DNA of 64,000 nt from Hevea brasiliensis. Lineage: Eukaryota; Streptophyta; Magnoliopsida; Malpighiales; Euphorbiaceae. The notes beneath the pieces were generated by a model. That model did not search any database and was not told where the DNA came from. It saw nothing but the letters and a program-made list of their open reading frames with translations. Each line of letters starts with the position of its first letter. Positions within the stretch are counted from its first letter, which is position 1. Shown piece by piece: positions 24,262 to 37,006 of the stretch. A program made the position numbers and the translations under genes. The DNA lies in contig NC_079503.1 of assembly GCF_030052815.1 (NCBI RefSeq), positions 45,860,735-45,924,734 of the forward strand. Direction: 5' to 3'.

Positions 24262-26142
24262 ACATGACCTATCCAGAAAGATTGTAATCATGTTTTTTTT
24301 CCCAAGTTATTTATATGAGATGTAAATAAGATGGAATAGTGAGTCTCATGTCATATAACAAACATGATAGGCATTTATGCATGATAAGTAGGCCGAACCA
24401 GTGGCACTTATAATAAGCATATGGAGTTTACTCTTGTCAATACATTGTCATAAATCATATGAGTGCATATAATCTTTAGACCTAAGATAACACAGTTATC
24501 TTGTATATAGGTGATTTGACTTTGATATTGCTTTCATACTTGTACTGTGTATGGGTATATGGGCATGTGTTGACTCTTACCAGTTATATATGGAGATAGG
24601 TGTTGATCAATATGGAATCTGTTACCCTAAGTAAATAGGGATAAAATCCTATGTTCATTTAATTGTTCTTGATGTTTCAAGTTCCTGGCCAGGACAGATA
24701 GATTTAATCAGAAAAGAGTTTTTGATGAGAAAATCTTTTTAATCAAGAATTGGAATTAAAAGAGAACATAATATTCATAGCAAATGGGGTTTGACATAAA
24801 CCATGACTCCAGCTCGAATTGAGATTTTGTAACAGAGGGATTCTAGTGCATGGTAACATATGATTATAGGTTCATTTAAGGTATTCCTTATTACTGATTG
24901 GGTGGGCATGGCATGCTATGCTAGGTGTTAACCATGGTCTATGAGGTGCCTAAAATGATTTAGAGAAATCATTTATGGTAAGAAAAAGTTCTGATGATAT
25001 TAAGAGTTGATATCATATCTCATTGCCAATTAGTGATGAGCCTAGTGAGTCACACACATACATAAGTAATCACTAAGTAAAATATGATTTAATTGATTAA
25101 TTAAAGAGTTTAATTAATTAATTAATTAGGTTTGGTTTGCAATAAGATTGCAAAGTCCCTAGCATGGCTTGAAACTAAATCTAGGTTATTGGATGTATAG
25201 TATAAGTTAAATTTATATTTAAAGTGTTTAAATATAAATTCAATTCTGAGAAATTACTTAATAGATATTAATTAATTAATTTATATTTGATATAAATTGA
25301 TTAGAAGAGGAGAAATAATTATTTTGGGTTGAGAACTCAAAATTGAAACACAAGGGTAATTTGGTCATTTCACAGGGTAACATGTAGCACCATGAGATGG
25401 TGACACATGGCACCATATAAGCTTTCCATTTGTCTTCCAATCATGCATGATGATCAAAGTTAAGATTAAATCTAGCTTTGACACTTGGCTTATTGTAATT
25501 AGGTCAATTAGGCTAAGATATAATCAGAAGATGACATGTGACAAGGGTTTTAAGTGGTGACCTAATTATAAAAGGAAAAGAATGAAAGCACAACAATATA
25601 TTCTGATTTTCTCTCAAAGGTGCCGCCACCCATAGAGCCTTCTTCCTCTCTTATTCTTCTTCTCTCACCAATTCAAAGGGAATTGCCCATATTCTCTTGA
25701 ATTAAAATTATTAGAAATTGTTTCTAGTGTCCTATATACATCTACAACCTCTCTAAAGGCAAATCCCTAATTTCTAATTGGTTGGCAAGGCTTGAGAAGC
25801 TATTCAAGGGGCTACCATTGGTGATCTTGGTGTGGAAAAACTAGAGGGACAACATTTAGGGTCCTAGGTGTTTCCTAAAGGTACCAATCGCATCTACAGT
25901 GCATCAAAAGGTTAGTGCACATGTTCTTGTATTAATCTAGGATTCTAATGAATTAATTTGTTAATTCAAAAATTTTAAATGGCAAATGTAGATCCTAATA
26001 TAAATCAAAAGTGTTTTAATATACAAGTGAACATTGAAATCAATTAGGTATATAATAAATATTACATGATGCATGAGACCCTAAAAGAAGATTTTTGAAT
26101 TCAATATTCTAATCAAATCACTTTCATGCTTACTCTCCTTCA
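24262..26142 (+). repeat. E1: Copia-like LTR (same family as B), first about 230 bp missing
   Basis: Reverse-orientation match to B from about B 10855 down to B's end: 1881 bp here against about 1875 there. It ends TCCTTCA at 26142. Its first part should lie beyond element C, which is inserted in it. No coding sequence. Confidence 0.85.
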
Positions 26143-26780
26143 TTGGATATATAGTATAATTTATATTTATATTTAAAATGTTTAAATATGAATTTAATTG
26201 TGAGAAATTAATTAATAGAGATTAATTAGTTAATTTATATTTGATATAAATTAATTTAAAGAGGAGAAACTATAATTTTGGGGTGAGAACTCAAATTAAA
26301 AGTAAGGGTAAATTGGTCATTTCACATGGTGACATGTGTCACCATGTTAGCACCATAACATGGTGACACATGACACTAAATGAGCTTTCCATTTGTCTTC
26401 CAATCATGCATGATGATAAAAATTAAGATTCAATCTACCTTTGACACTTGGCTTGATGAGATTAAGTCAACGAAAGTAAGATTAAATCTAGTAGTGACAT
26501 GTGGCAAGAGGGTTAATCTGATTTTAACCTAAGTATAAAAAGAAAAAGAAAGAAGAAACAAAATAATTCTTCTTCCTCTCTTTAAAGTGGATGGCACCTT
26601 TGGAGAGTACATCTCCTCTCTTCTTTTCTCACTTCATTGAAAGAAAAATCCCTTGATTCCTTTGAATTAAAATTGCTAGAAATTATTTCTAGTTTTTTAT
26701 ACACACATATAACCTCTCTAAAAGTAAAACCCTAAATTATAATTGGTTGGCAAGGCTTGAAAAGCAAAATTGGGGCTGCC
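26143..26780 (+). repeat. E2: internal fragment of the same LTR
   Basis: Starts TTGGATATATAGTATAA, which matches E1 from about 25192, not the PBS expected after an LTR. It follows E1's interior to about 25810. The switch occurs at a TTGG shared with the PBS start. No gene. Confidence 0.75.
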
Positions 26781-27490
26781 ATAAAGGAGCGGAAGCATGT
26801 TGATTTGTACATTAGAGCATTAAATTTTAAAATTTTTCTTCTAGGCTTACATGCATCATGCCATATCTCTTATGTGCCTAATTAATTTCAAAGCTCAATT
26901 GCATATTAAAACACTTTTAATATATATTAGGATCTATGTTTGCCATTCAAGATTGTGAATTAACAAATTAATTCATTTAAACCCTAGTTTAAAAGAGAAG
27001 TTAGAGCACTAACCTCTTTGAAGCACTATGGATGTAATTGACACCTTTAGGAAGCACCTAGGACCCCAAGTGTTGTGCCTCTAGCTGTCCACACCAAGAT
27101 CACCAATGGGCAGTCCCCAATTTGCTTCTCAAGCCTTTGCCAACCAATTATAAATTGGGTTTTTGCCTTTAGAGAGGCAGTATGTGTATATAGGACAATA
27201 GAAATAATTTCTAGCAATTTTAATTCAAAGAATTTTGGGCAATTCTCTTTGAATTGATGAGACAAGATGAAGAGGAGAGGGAGAGAGGTGTGCCGTCACA
27301 CTTGAGAGAAAATAAAATGTGTTATGTTTCATATTTTCTTTTCCCTTTTATATAATTAGGTAATTAAGTCACTTAAACCCTATGCCACATGTCACCACCT
27401 CATTGCATCTTATTTTTAATTGACTTAATCACATTAAGCCAAGTGTCAAAGCTAGACTTTGACCTTGATCAACTTGTATGAAAGGAAGAC
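26781..27490 (-). repeat. E3: inverted LTR fragment of the same family
   Basis: Begins with the reverse of the LTR 3' end (AAGGAGCGGAAGCATG) and runs inward to 27490, where LTR F is inserted. It forms a roughly 380-bp inverted repeat with E2. Open frames at 27047-27265 (minus) and 27075-27257 (plus) have no domain. Confidence 0.75.
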
Positions 27491-29267
27491 TGTAACACCC
27501 CTATTTGCATAGCCTGGTATATTTCACTATTTCGGGTGATCGGTGGTGGTCCGAACAACTGAGGGGATTAGAACCACACTTAAGATAACTAGATCAGCCC
27601 TGAACATAAATAATTAGTAATTGCCAATTAGTTAAGTATAAATAAGAAAAACAGAACATAAGAAGTTAAACGAGCCCAGAGTCACAGCGATGGGTGACCT
27701 TCTCGGGAAGGACTGCGAAGTTAATTTAAACTCAAATTTCGAACTGTAAAATGTGATGCTATAGTCCTTAGGATTATTACGAGCACAGTGGAAAAGAGAA
27801 AATCACAAAAAAGAACTATTAAGCCAGTCAAATAATTAGGTCAGAGATCCAGAAGAAATATTGAATTATTTGCAAATTGGTCGAGGGGCGGGTGGTCAAT
27901 TGACCGAGAGTGACTCGACCTAATCACAAATGAAATCGGAGAAACGAAAATTTCAAAATTGGGAATTAAATTAAAGAACTAAAGAAAAATAAAGGAAAAA
28001 GAAAAAAAGAATTATTACTTCACCCTTGTGACATCATGCATGATGTAATAAAAGAATAATTAATTAAATGGAAATTGACTAAGTCAAAAAGCAAGATAAA
28101 TATACAAAAATTAAAAGAAAAACATTGTCATCTTCTTTCCCAATCTTGCTGTCCTCACTCTCTCCTTCATCTCTCTCTAGAAACTTTATGGAAGCTCATT
28201 TTGAGCTTGATCAAACCCTAAATCCCACCATAGAAATTTAAACTTCCATCATTAAATCTTTAATTCAAGCTTTGATAGAGAACTTGAAAACAAAAAGAAG
28301 AAGAAAGGAAGAAGTTTTGAAGAGGTGAAAATTCAAAGTGAGGTTAGTAAGCTAAACTTTTAATTTCTAGTTAAATTATAATGTTTAAATGCATGAATGA
28401 ACTTAGAAGTTAACTTAAAATGAAATGAAAACAACTTTGGAGGGCTAGTTATGGAGTTCGGCCAGCTAGGGTTTGATGTGGGAATGTATGAATTTGATTG
28501 AATTAAACTTGTTAGAATGCTTGAATGAGATGGAAGAGTATGTTAATGTGTGTTGAATCAATTAAACGTAACAAATTGGTGAAATAGGGTTTGGAAGACA
28601 AAAATTGGAGAAGTGGTCAAATGGTGTGTTTGACCTTGTTTGAGATGAGAAATGATCATTTGTGACCAATTGGTGTATGCTGGAAGTGTTACAACCAAAT
28701 GGAAATTCGGACTGGTTATGGGCAGTATGCAAGCAGCATGACCAAGGTCCCTTTCAGGGATCAATACTGAAAATTTACAAGCCCAATTGGTGTGAGGCTA
28801 ATTGAGAATGAAGCTAGACACAAAATGACACATTTTTCATTAAGGAATCATGCCCAAAAAGTGACCAAAACCTAGTGAACAAATTGACCAAATCCGGACT
28901 TAGGCAATCTGACCTGTACAAAAATGACTAAATAAATAGTGTTTATTAATTTGACCATAACTTGGTCTAGGCAAGTCTAAATGACCTGAAATTTTACCAG
29001 TAGAAAGCTGAGATATAGGCCTAAAACTTTCATGAAGAATACAAACCCAAATTATGCCCTTAACCAAGTCATTTAGCCACACAAAATTAGTGACTTAAAA
29101 CTGCCAGAACCAGTTTTGGTGCCCAAAAATCTGGGTTAGGCTAATTCGGCAGCCATGATTCAAATGGCTATAACTTGAGCTACAAAACTCCAAATAGAGT
29201 GATTCAAAAAGGAGAATAAAGTTAAGACAATAAGGAATAATTTCTGTGAAGAAAACTTAGCCCAATT
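27491..29267 (+). repeat. F: Tekay-type LTR, first part, interrupted by G
   Basis: Starts TGTAACACCCCTATTTGC inside E3. It is similar to C's LTR in the opposite orientation, including the GACCTGAAATTTTACC motif region. It is interrupted by element G at 29267 and resumes at 63345. No gene is seen. Confidence 0.88.
29263..29267. repeat. Left target-site duplication of G (CAATT)
   Basis: Perfect copy of 63340-63344. Confidence 0.95.
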
Positions 29268-30607
29268 TGTAACATCCTCATTGTACATGTTCTGTACGTT
29301 CTGTTGCTCCAGTGGCCAAATATCAGTCCAGGCAAGTCTGGATGTTTAGAACTACACTTCGGTGATAGTGAACAGACATATAATAATGAAATAAATAAAA
29401 AGAAAATACAAGAAAAATCAAAGAAAAATAAAAGAGAGCAAATGAAACTAAGTTAAACGAGCTGGTACTAAGTAAAGGTCTATTGAAATATAATTGACAC
29501 TATAATTATTGAAGAAAAAATTAATAAATTAGTACAGAGAAAAACGAAAAATCAAGAAATAGACAAAAATTGGTGTTACCGAAAAATCAGAAATATAACC
29601 CGAAGTGGGATATTCTGGTCATTTGATACTAAGAGTTTCCTTTTGACCTCAATGTCCATTAAAAATAAATGATATTACACTTCAGAAATATCATGAAAAA
29701 TTAAAATGAAATACATTATGTAAATAGTAAAAGATTAGTGGCAAATGAGCAAAATTAAGGAAATTAAGATTAAAGAATTATTTAACCAAGTTAGTGCTCC
29801 ACTAGTGACATCTTAAGGGATTCATATTAAGCTTTAGTGGACTGAAACTACCATCTTCAACCTTAAAGATAAGAACCAGCCGAATGGAAAACTCCATGAA
29901 TCCTCCATAGCCGAAGTTTGCTCAACCACTGTGCAACCATCTTCAAGCCATCTTTCACCGTAATTTCACCATTAAAGCTTGCACACTCTACTTCAGGAAG
30001 CTTTTGGGAACAAGAAAGGAATGATTTGATCAGGTTTTGGGAAAGCTCTCAAGAGGTAAGTGTCCAAAACCTCTCCCTTGCTTTAGTAAACCTTGTGTTT
30101 AGGTTGAGGTGAGTATTTGGGTGAAGAGAAATGAAAAGAATAGTGAGAAATGAAATGGTCCATTTTCGGCAGCCATGAATATGTGCTGTATTTGAGTTTT
30201 TTCTTACCTCTAATGGATGGAAATTAAGGTTGATTAACTCAAATGGAGGATGTAGTAAGTTAAAATCTAAGTATGTGTATGTAGTGCTTTAATTAAGGGT
30301 GTGAAATGGAACCTTAATGCTTTGAGCAAACTGCCATATTTGGTAGCCTATAATGTCATGAATTTGTTGTGAATATGAAGTTTATTAATGAAATATGCTA
30401 GTGTTAAATTGTGGGCAGCATGTGCAGTTGATATTGAAGTATGAGTATATTGAAGTATATGTGTAATATTGATATGGAGATATGTTGAATTTTGGTGGAA
30501 GTGAATGTTGAACTTAATGATGAATTGTGAGTATTGAGCACTTGAATGTTCTGTCCAAAATTGTTTGCTGGAATTTTGTACAATATATATATGGAAGTTC
30601 CATTGAT
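29268..30607 (+). repeat. G 5' LTR, first part
   Basis: Starts TGTAACATCCTCATTG and matches the 3' LTR from 59890. It lacks about 80 bp present at about 60075-60160. It is interrupted by H at 30607. Confidence 0.93.
30603..30607. repeat. Left target-site duplication of H (TTGAT)
   Basis: Perfect copy of 42681-42685. The uninterrupted sequence is seen in G's 3' LTR near 61285. Confidence 0.95.
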
Positions 30608-33600
30608 TGTAACACCCCCGTTGCATAGCCTGGTAGATTTCACTGTTCCGGTGACCGGTGTCGGTCCGGACAATTAATGGGATTAGGGCCACACTTAAGA
30701 CAATTTGAGAAGCCATAAACACAAATAATTAGTAATGTTTAATTAGTTAACTATAAATAAGAAAAACAGAACATAAGAGGTTAAACGAGCCGAGAGTCAC
30801 AAATGATGAGTGACCTCCTGAATGATCACAAGTCATTCTAAACTCAAATTTCGAACCGTAAAAAGTGACGCTGCGGTCCTTAGGACCCTTATGAACACAG
30901 TGGAAAAGAGAAAATCACAAAAAAGAACTGTTAAGTCAGTCAAATAATTAGGTCAGGGAGCCGGAAGAAATATTGGATTATTTGCAAACCGGGATGAACC
31001 GGCGAGGGGCGATTTGGTCAATTGACCCCGAGCGACTCGACCTAATCACAAATAAAATCGGAGAAAAGAAAATTTCGAATTGAGAATTAAATTAAAGAAC
31101 TAATAGAAAAATAAATAAAAAAAAAAGAAAGAAGATGGAAAAGTCAAAGTGATGACATCATGCATGATGTCATAAAGGCTTAATTGATTTATTTTATTAA
31201 TTTGGGAATTTTGGTCTTCCTAAGACATAAAAGAAAAGAAAAGAAAAGAAAAAAAAAAATAAAGTCATCTTCTTCATCAAAAACGTGACTCTCTCTCCCT
31301 CACCCTCTCCCTCACCCAAAACCTCCATTAAAGCTCATTTTGAGCTTGATCAAATCCCTAATTTCACCATAGAAAAATTAGCCACCATAGTTAAAGCTTA
31401 TCTAGGCAACTTGAGAAGAGGATTGAGCAAGAAAGAAAGAAGGAAAATTTGAAGAAAAGTAGTAAGAAAATTCTGCTCAAGGTTGGTAATACAAGCCTTA
31501 ATTTTTCTTTGTTTAATTAGTGTTTATATGGCATTAAGAGCTTGTAAATAACCTTAAAATGAAAAAAAAATGTGGGGAAGAACAAACTGAATTTTGGGGC
31601 AGCTTGAGAGGAGTATGGTTTGCATGAATATGATGCAATTGAATGCGTTTAGAAACCTTACTTAGTTAAATGATTAACATTAAAATCATTAGAAGTAGTT
31701 AAATGCAAGAGTTAGTGAGATTAGGGTTTCAATGCTAGGGTTTATGAACCAAAATTTGGAGAAATGCATAAATGACATGTTGGACCTATTGTGAAGTGAA
31801 ATAATGGTCAATTATGACCAAATAACTTGTGTGGGAATGATAGGAATGAAAACTAAATTCGGAGGTAAATGGTCATCTGCTGGCAGCATGACCAAACCAC
31901 TGAAGGACCAAAACTCAAATTTTACAAGTCCAATTGATATGCCACTAATTGGAGATGAAAATAGACATAAAAGAGCACAATTTTCATTAAGGAACCATGG
32001 CCAAAAACTGACCAAAACTTGGTGAAACAATTGACCAAAGTGAATTGATTGCTGGCTGCCACTGCACCAAACTGACCAAATGAACAGTAACTTTTCATTT
32101 GGTCATAACTCGAGCTAGGTAGGTCAAATTGACCTGAAATTTTACCAACAATTAGATATGATATAGACCTAAAACTTTCATGAAGAACACCAACCCAAAT
32201 TAGGCCATTAACTCATTCAAATCATTGAGAAAAGTTAAATTTATTGTACTAAGATTCTGCAGAATTTTCATTGAGCAGCAATGTTTGGATGGCTATAACT
32301 CTCTCTAGAAAACTCGGATTTAGGCGATTCTTGAACCGATGGAAACCTAAGACATAGTATAAAATTTCATATGAAGAAAGTGAGACCAAATTATGAACTT
32401 AACTTGGTCAAATTATTAACCAAAGTTGGACCAAAAATCTGCCAGCACTAAAATCTCAGTATGAACAGTACATATGAACAGTAAAATTATTTTGGCCATA
32501 ACTTGAGCTACAAAACTCCGATTGGGGTGATCCAAAAATGAGAATACACTTAAGACAATAAGGAACATTTTCTATGAAGGAAGTTTTGTCAAATTCTAAC
32601 AGTAGATCGACCAATGGAACAGTACAACTTCGGAGAACCAAAACCGAAAATTGGCAATTTTGCCAAAATGACCTAAGCTTTAAACAAATGACCAAAACCA
32701 ACAAGTTTGGTGACCAAAATGTGGTATGTGGGTGAAGTTGGAGTTCCCATACCCATTAAGCCTTAGAAAGTCAATAATTTGACTTGAATAGTGCAGTGAA
32801 TAATAACCCAAAACACAAAATTTCGAGAACATCGAATTTAACACGTTAGAGCTAGGTAAATGTGAAGTTAAGTTTATTTTGGATTTATTTTAAGTTTTAG
32901 TACTGAAACATTGGAAAATTTCGTGTTTCAGTGGAAAAGAATACCGGGACAGAACCCAAGGAGTCGAGTCAAGGCCAACAGGCGACTCGTTTGAGGTTTG
33001 TGCACAACATATACTTTTATAATCATCTTTTGCATAATGTTTTGAATATTGTGAAATATTGGATTATAGCATTTTTATGATGTTTGATTTAAATTGTGAA
33101 AGTTATTGTGTATATTTGAAATGACAATGTTTAGCAAATTGTTAAGATAAGTTTTGAAACCACAGTGTCATGACCATATATTTGAACACCTCACTAGCAC
33201 GACTAGTGGGGGTAATTAGTTTCGAATTTTGATTCCTTCTCTGGAGAAGTGTTGAGGTGTGCCAGTAGAAGAGGATGTGAATGGATATCCATATATTTGA
33301 GCTAGCTAGCCTTGTGATATGATTTCTCTTTAGCCTCTGGCTATTGAGATTCATGTGATTTCTCTTTAGCCTCTGGCTATTGAGATTCTATTTGTTTCGA
33401 ATGGCGTGATCTAAGTGTGGGTTTTATGAAATGTGTTTTGATACTTTGAAATAAACTTGGTTTTACGTAAAATCTTACAATGCATGATTGTATTTAATTT
33501 TCATGTTTAGTCAAATTTTTGAATTAATGTGCTTTAAGTTTTGCATAAAGATTATTTTAGTATATTGTGCACCATCGAGTCCTAGTACTCGTGATAGCTT

Positions 33601-34268
33601 TATTATCATGATCTGAGAGACTAGAGAGGAGTGAGAAGCTCTTGAGGTGTGAGAAGCTACTGACCTAAAGTTTTCGGTATAATTTATACCCTAACTATAA
33701 ATATTTCTTTTGATGTATATATTGCACATAAATGTATGGACATGTACATGGGTCTTGGCGGCTTGTACAAAGTTTGTATAAAAGTTGTAATAAATTTTAA
33801 TTTGGACTTTTGAATGTAAATTTTAGTATGATGAATATATAAATTGTTTATCTTGAATGGAATATGAATAAATGATATTGATGGACAGTATTTTGAGAAT
33901 TTTTGAACTTGTGAATTTTGAGAATTGGTTGAGATTGAGTATGAATTTGAAGTAGTGGTTGAGAAAAACTTTTAGAAGTGCTTTTTACAGGTATTCGAAG
34001 AACGGTTTTCTCAAAATACAGAGGAAACTCTGTCAAAATTTTTACAGAATTTGCGGAAAACTAAAATGGACCAAAAATATTAACTAGTTTTAATTTTAAC
34101 TAAATGTTTTAAATACTTATTAGAAATGCTCACCACTTGTCAAAGATAAGAAAATTGTTTTAAAATCCCTTGTAGGGTACTTAATGAGTTATCGGTAGGT
34201 GAAGTTCGGTAGTTCATTAGGTATTCTACGGGATCATGTTATGCCTTACAGAGGGGTAAGGTGTGACA
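30608..34268 (+). repeat. H 5' LTR, 3661 bp
   Basis: Runs TGTAACACCCCCGTTGC to GGTGTGACA. It contains three diverged units at a spacing of about 200 bp around CATAACT (32104, 32293, 32496). Open frames such as 30348-30722 (minus, crossing the boundary with G) are not credible genes. Confidence 0.95.
33576..33591 (+). other. Conserved LTR hairpin (H 5' LTR)
   Basis: CGAGT/ACTCG stem around CCTAGT. The 3' LTR suggests the underlying stem is CTGAGT/ACTCAG. Confidence 0.6.
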
Positions 34269-34276
34269 TGTTTTAG

Positions 34277-34288
34277 TGGTATCAGAGC
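34277..34288 (+). other. Primer-binding site of H
   Basis: TGGTATCAGAGC, 8 nt after the 5' LTR. Confidence 0.9.
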
Positions 34289-34454
34289 AAATTTTTGAAT
34301 TATGTTTTAAATTGTGAATTTGTGTCTTTTCTTTGTTAAGTACAACTGCTTAATGTCCATAATTGCTACATACAGTGCATTACATCATGAATGTGAACTA
34401 ACGGAGGGAAATCTCCTTATGTTACTTGTTCAGGAGATACCTAGCTTCACTGAA

Positions 34455-35600
34455 ATGGAAGAAGGATCGCTCGGTTGAGCGATCTGTTGAAGGCGAGGCA
34501 CAAGGAAGCCTCGGCTTTACCGAATGTCGATGGGTCGAGCACCACCCCACAAATGCCGCGATTCCTGCACAATTTGCCTGACAGATGGCTGCGATGTTTC
34601 AACAAATGGTCAGGTATGCCCGTTCAAACTCCACCACAACCACTGTGGCACAACCATTGCCTCGGCCGGACAATATGATAAATTCTTCAAGTATGGGGCT
34701 GCAGAATTTAAGGGTACAGTGGACCCTTTAGAGGCAGAGCAATGGCTTGAAAGAATGGACAGAGTGTTTAAGAAATTGCACTGCCCAGATGAGTTGAAGT
34801 TCGAATATTATGTGTCGCTACTGCAAGGGGATGCATATGATTGGTGGAAGACCATCCCCACGGCTTAGCGAGAACCACGGTGCTAACACAGGATGACTTC
34901 ATCGAGAGTTGAGTAAATACATCCCAGATGCATATGTTGATCAGAAATTGCAAGAATTTTTTAGTTTGAAACAAGGAAATCGATCAGTAGCAGAGTATGA
35001 GAGGGAGTTCTCCCGCCTGAGTCACTATGCGGAGAGTCTCCTTACTACCAATAAAGCAAGATGCAAGAGATTTGAGACGAGTTTGAAGCCCAGCATAAGG
35101 ATGCAAGTTGTGGGATTTCGACACAGCAACTTCTCGAACTTATGTCTCAAGCACTTGAACCGGAGAGAGTTGAAGCGAAGCAAACCCGGTGAAGGAAAAG
35201 GTCGAGAAATTAGAAAAAGACAAGGGGAAAAATCAGTTGAGCGAGTTACGGTGCTACCTCTGGAAAGAAAAAGAAGTTTAGTGGACCCAGCGGGTCGAGG
35301 TGGCGATTTGGCAGAGGCGATTTTGCAGTCGAGACCCCTAGGTGCAGTCGTGATGCAGAGTTCACATTACGCCGCCCTGTGAGACTTGTGGCAAGATTCA
35401 TGGGGAATGCTATTGGGCCACTGGAGCTGTTTTAGCTGTGGAGGCAAGGGCCATATAGCTAAAGCGTACTAGTGCTCAGAGATATGGTCGGCTCCTATGC
35501 TGCTGAAGGATCTATTCGAGTCCTGCTCCCGAGGTTCACGATCGGTTAGCGAGAGGAAGAGGTAGAGGTAGAGGCACTACTTGAGCAATCGAGCACGATT
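34455..35600 (+). pseudogene. H gag (capsid and nucleocapsid), frame-broken
   Basis: ATG at 34455 lines up with the start of D. The N-terminal part is scrambled by small changes. Capsid-like sequence is clear at 34677-34868 (FKGTVDPLEAEQWLERMD, GDAYDWWKTIP) and 34909-35150 (DAYVDQKLQEFFSLKQGN, SVAEYEREFSRLSHY, RCKRFETSL). The basic and zinc-knuckle region (about 35160-35500) is recognisable only as fragments in shifting frames. Relative to D the breaks are mainly one- or two-base losses at CAG/CTG. Function would be particle formation and RNA binding. Confidence 0.85.
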
Positions 35601-37006
35601 GGTCGATCGGGACAAGGAAGTGCTTCGACCAGAATCTACGCAATGAAACAATGAGAAGAGGTGAGACTTCGATGTGGTAGTGGTACATTCTCTATCTCTG
35701 GTCAAGATGTATTTGTATTGTTTGATCCGGTTCAACCCATTCATATGTTAGTGCTAGCATAGTCGGTTCACTTCTTTGTCCCATGTGTGCAAATGGGTTT
35801 TGAAGTGCTAGTAACTAGTCCGTTAGGACAAGAGGTCCGAGTCAACGAATTTATAGAAGCGTCCTTTGGTGATCCAAGGACATGTTTTCTGTCGGACTTG
35901 ATTGAGATGCCCTTCAGAGAGTATGATATTATCTTAGGCATGGATTGGTTAGCGGGCATCATGCTATGATTGATTGTAGGCGAAAGCGATCACTTTTGGT
36001 CTCCCTTTGTACGGTGATGTGGTCATACGGGAGAGGCATTTATCGCCATCAAACATCATTTAATTTGCACTAGCGTAAAGATGATCGAAAGGGTGTGAAG
36101 CATACTTGGCACATGTGATAGACACCCAAGTGGGAAGTCGGCACTAAGGGACATCCCTCAGTATGTGATTTTCGGATGTGTTTCTGATGAATTGCCGGAT
36201 TACCTCGAGAAGAGAGGTGCGATTTGAAATTGATGTTATGCACGGTGTGGATCCAATCTCCATAACGCCATATAGAATGGCACTGCGAAATTGAAAGAGT
36301 TGAAAGTGCGGTTGCAAGAATTGCTTGACAAGGGCTTTATACGCCTAGTGTGTCACCTTGGGGAGCGCCCGGTGTTGTTTGTAAAGAAGAAAGATGGCAC
36401 TCTCCGCTTGTGTATTGATTATCGGCGGTTGAATAAGGTGACAATAAAGAATAGATATCCATTGCCCCGCATTGATGACTTTTTGATCGGTTGAGAGTGC
36501 GGTGTGTTCTCCAAAATTGACCTGAGATCAGGTTATTATCAGCTGAAAGTACAAGAGCAAAGTATTCCTAAAACTGCCTTCAGAACCCGCTATGGCCATT
36601 ATGAGTTCCTAGTTATGCCATTTGGGTTAACTAATGCTCATTTGCTTTTATGGATCGATGAACACTATCTTGGACCATACCTCGACCGGTTGTTGTGGTA
36701 CTCATTGATGATATATTGGTCTATTCGAGGAATGCAGAAGAGCATGATAGACATCTGCAGATTGTACTGCAGACTTTGAGGGAGAAACAGCTATATGCCA
36801 AATTGTCGAAGTGTGAATTTTGGCTGAAGGAGATATCCTTTTTGGGGCATGTAGTATCAGAAGAGGGCATTAAGGTAGATCCAAGTAAGATTGAAGCTGT
36901 CCTTAATTGGAGGCCACCTGAAATGTCACGAGAAATCGTAGTTTTAGGTTTAGCTGGATACTACCGTAGATTTGTGAAGGATTCTCCATGTTGGCATCTC
37001 CATTGA
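35601..37006 (+). pseudogene. H protease and reverse transcriptase, frame-broken
   Basis: Protease traces: the DPGSTHSY region is frameshifted near 35730, and ILGMDWLAG is at 35935-35960. RT begins at about 36291 ([14 protein letters not shown]), with [43 protein letters not shown] (36504), [11 protein letters not shown] and the catalytic LIDDILVYS (about 36700). The thumb follows with [15 protein letters not shown] to [11 protein letters not shown] (37006). At least three frame changes occur within RT. Compared with D at 19231-19410, small losses fall at CAG, CTG or CCAGG. All catalytic motifs survive. Confidence 0.88.

Noticed and set aside
30348..30722. 124-codon open frame, minus strand
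   Set aside because: It runs across the junction between G's LTR and H's LTR, so it exists only by chance of insertion.
32104..32600. CRISPR-like spaced repeats
   Set aside because: Units are long and diverged, in a plant LTR, without short identical repeats or unique spacers of fixed length.
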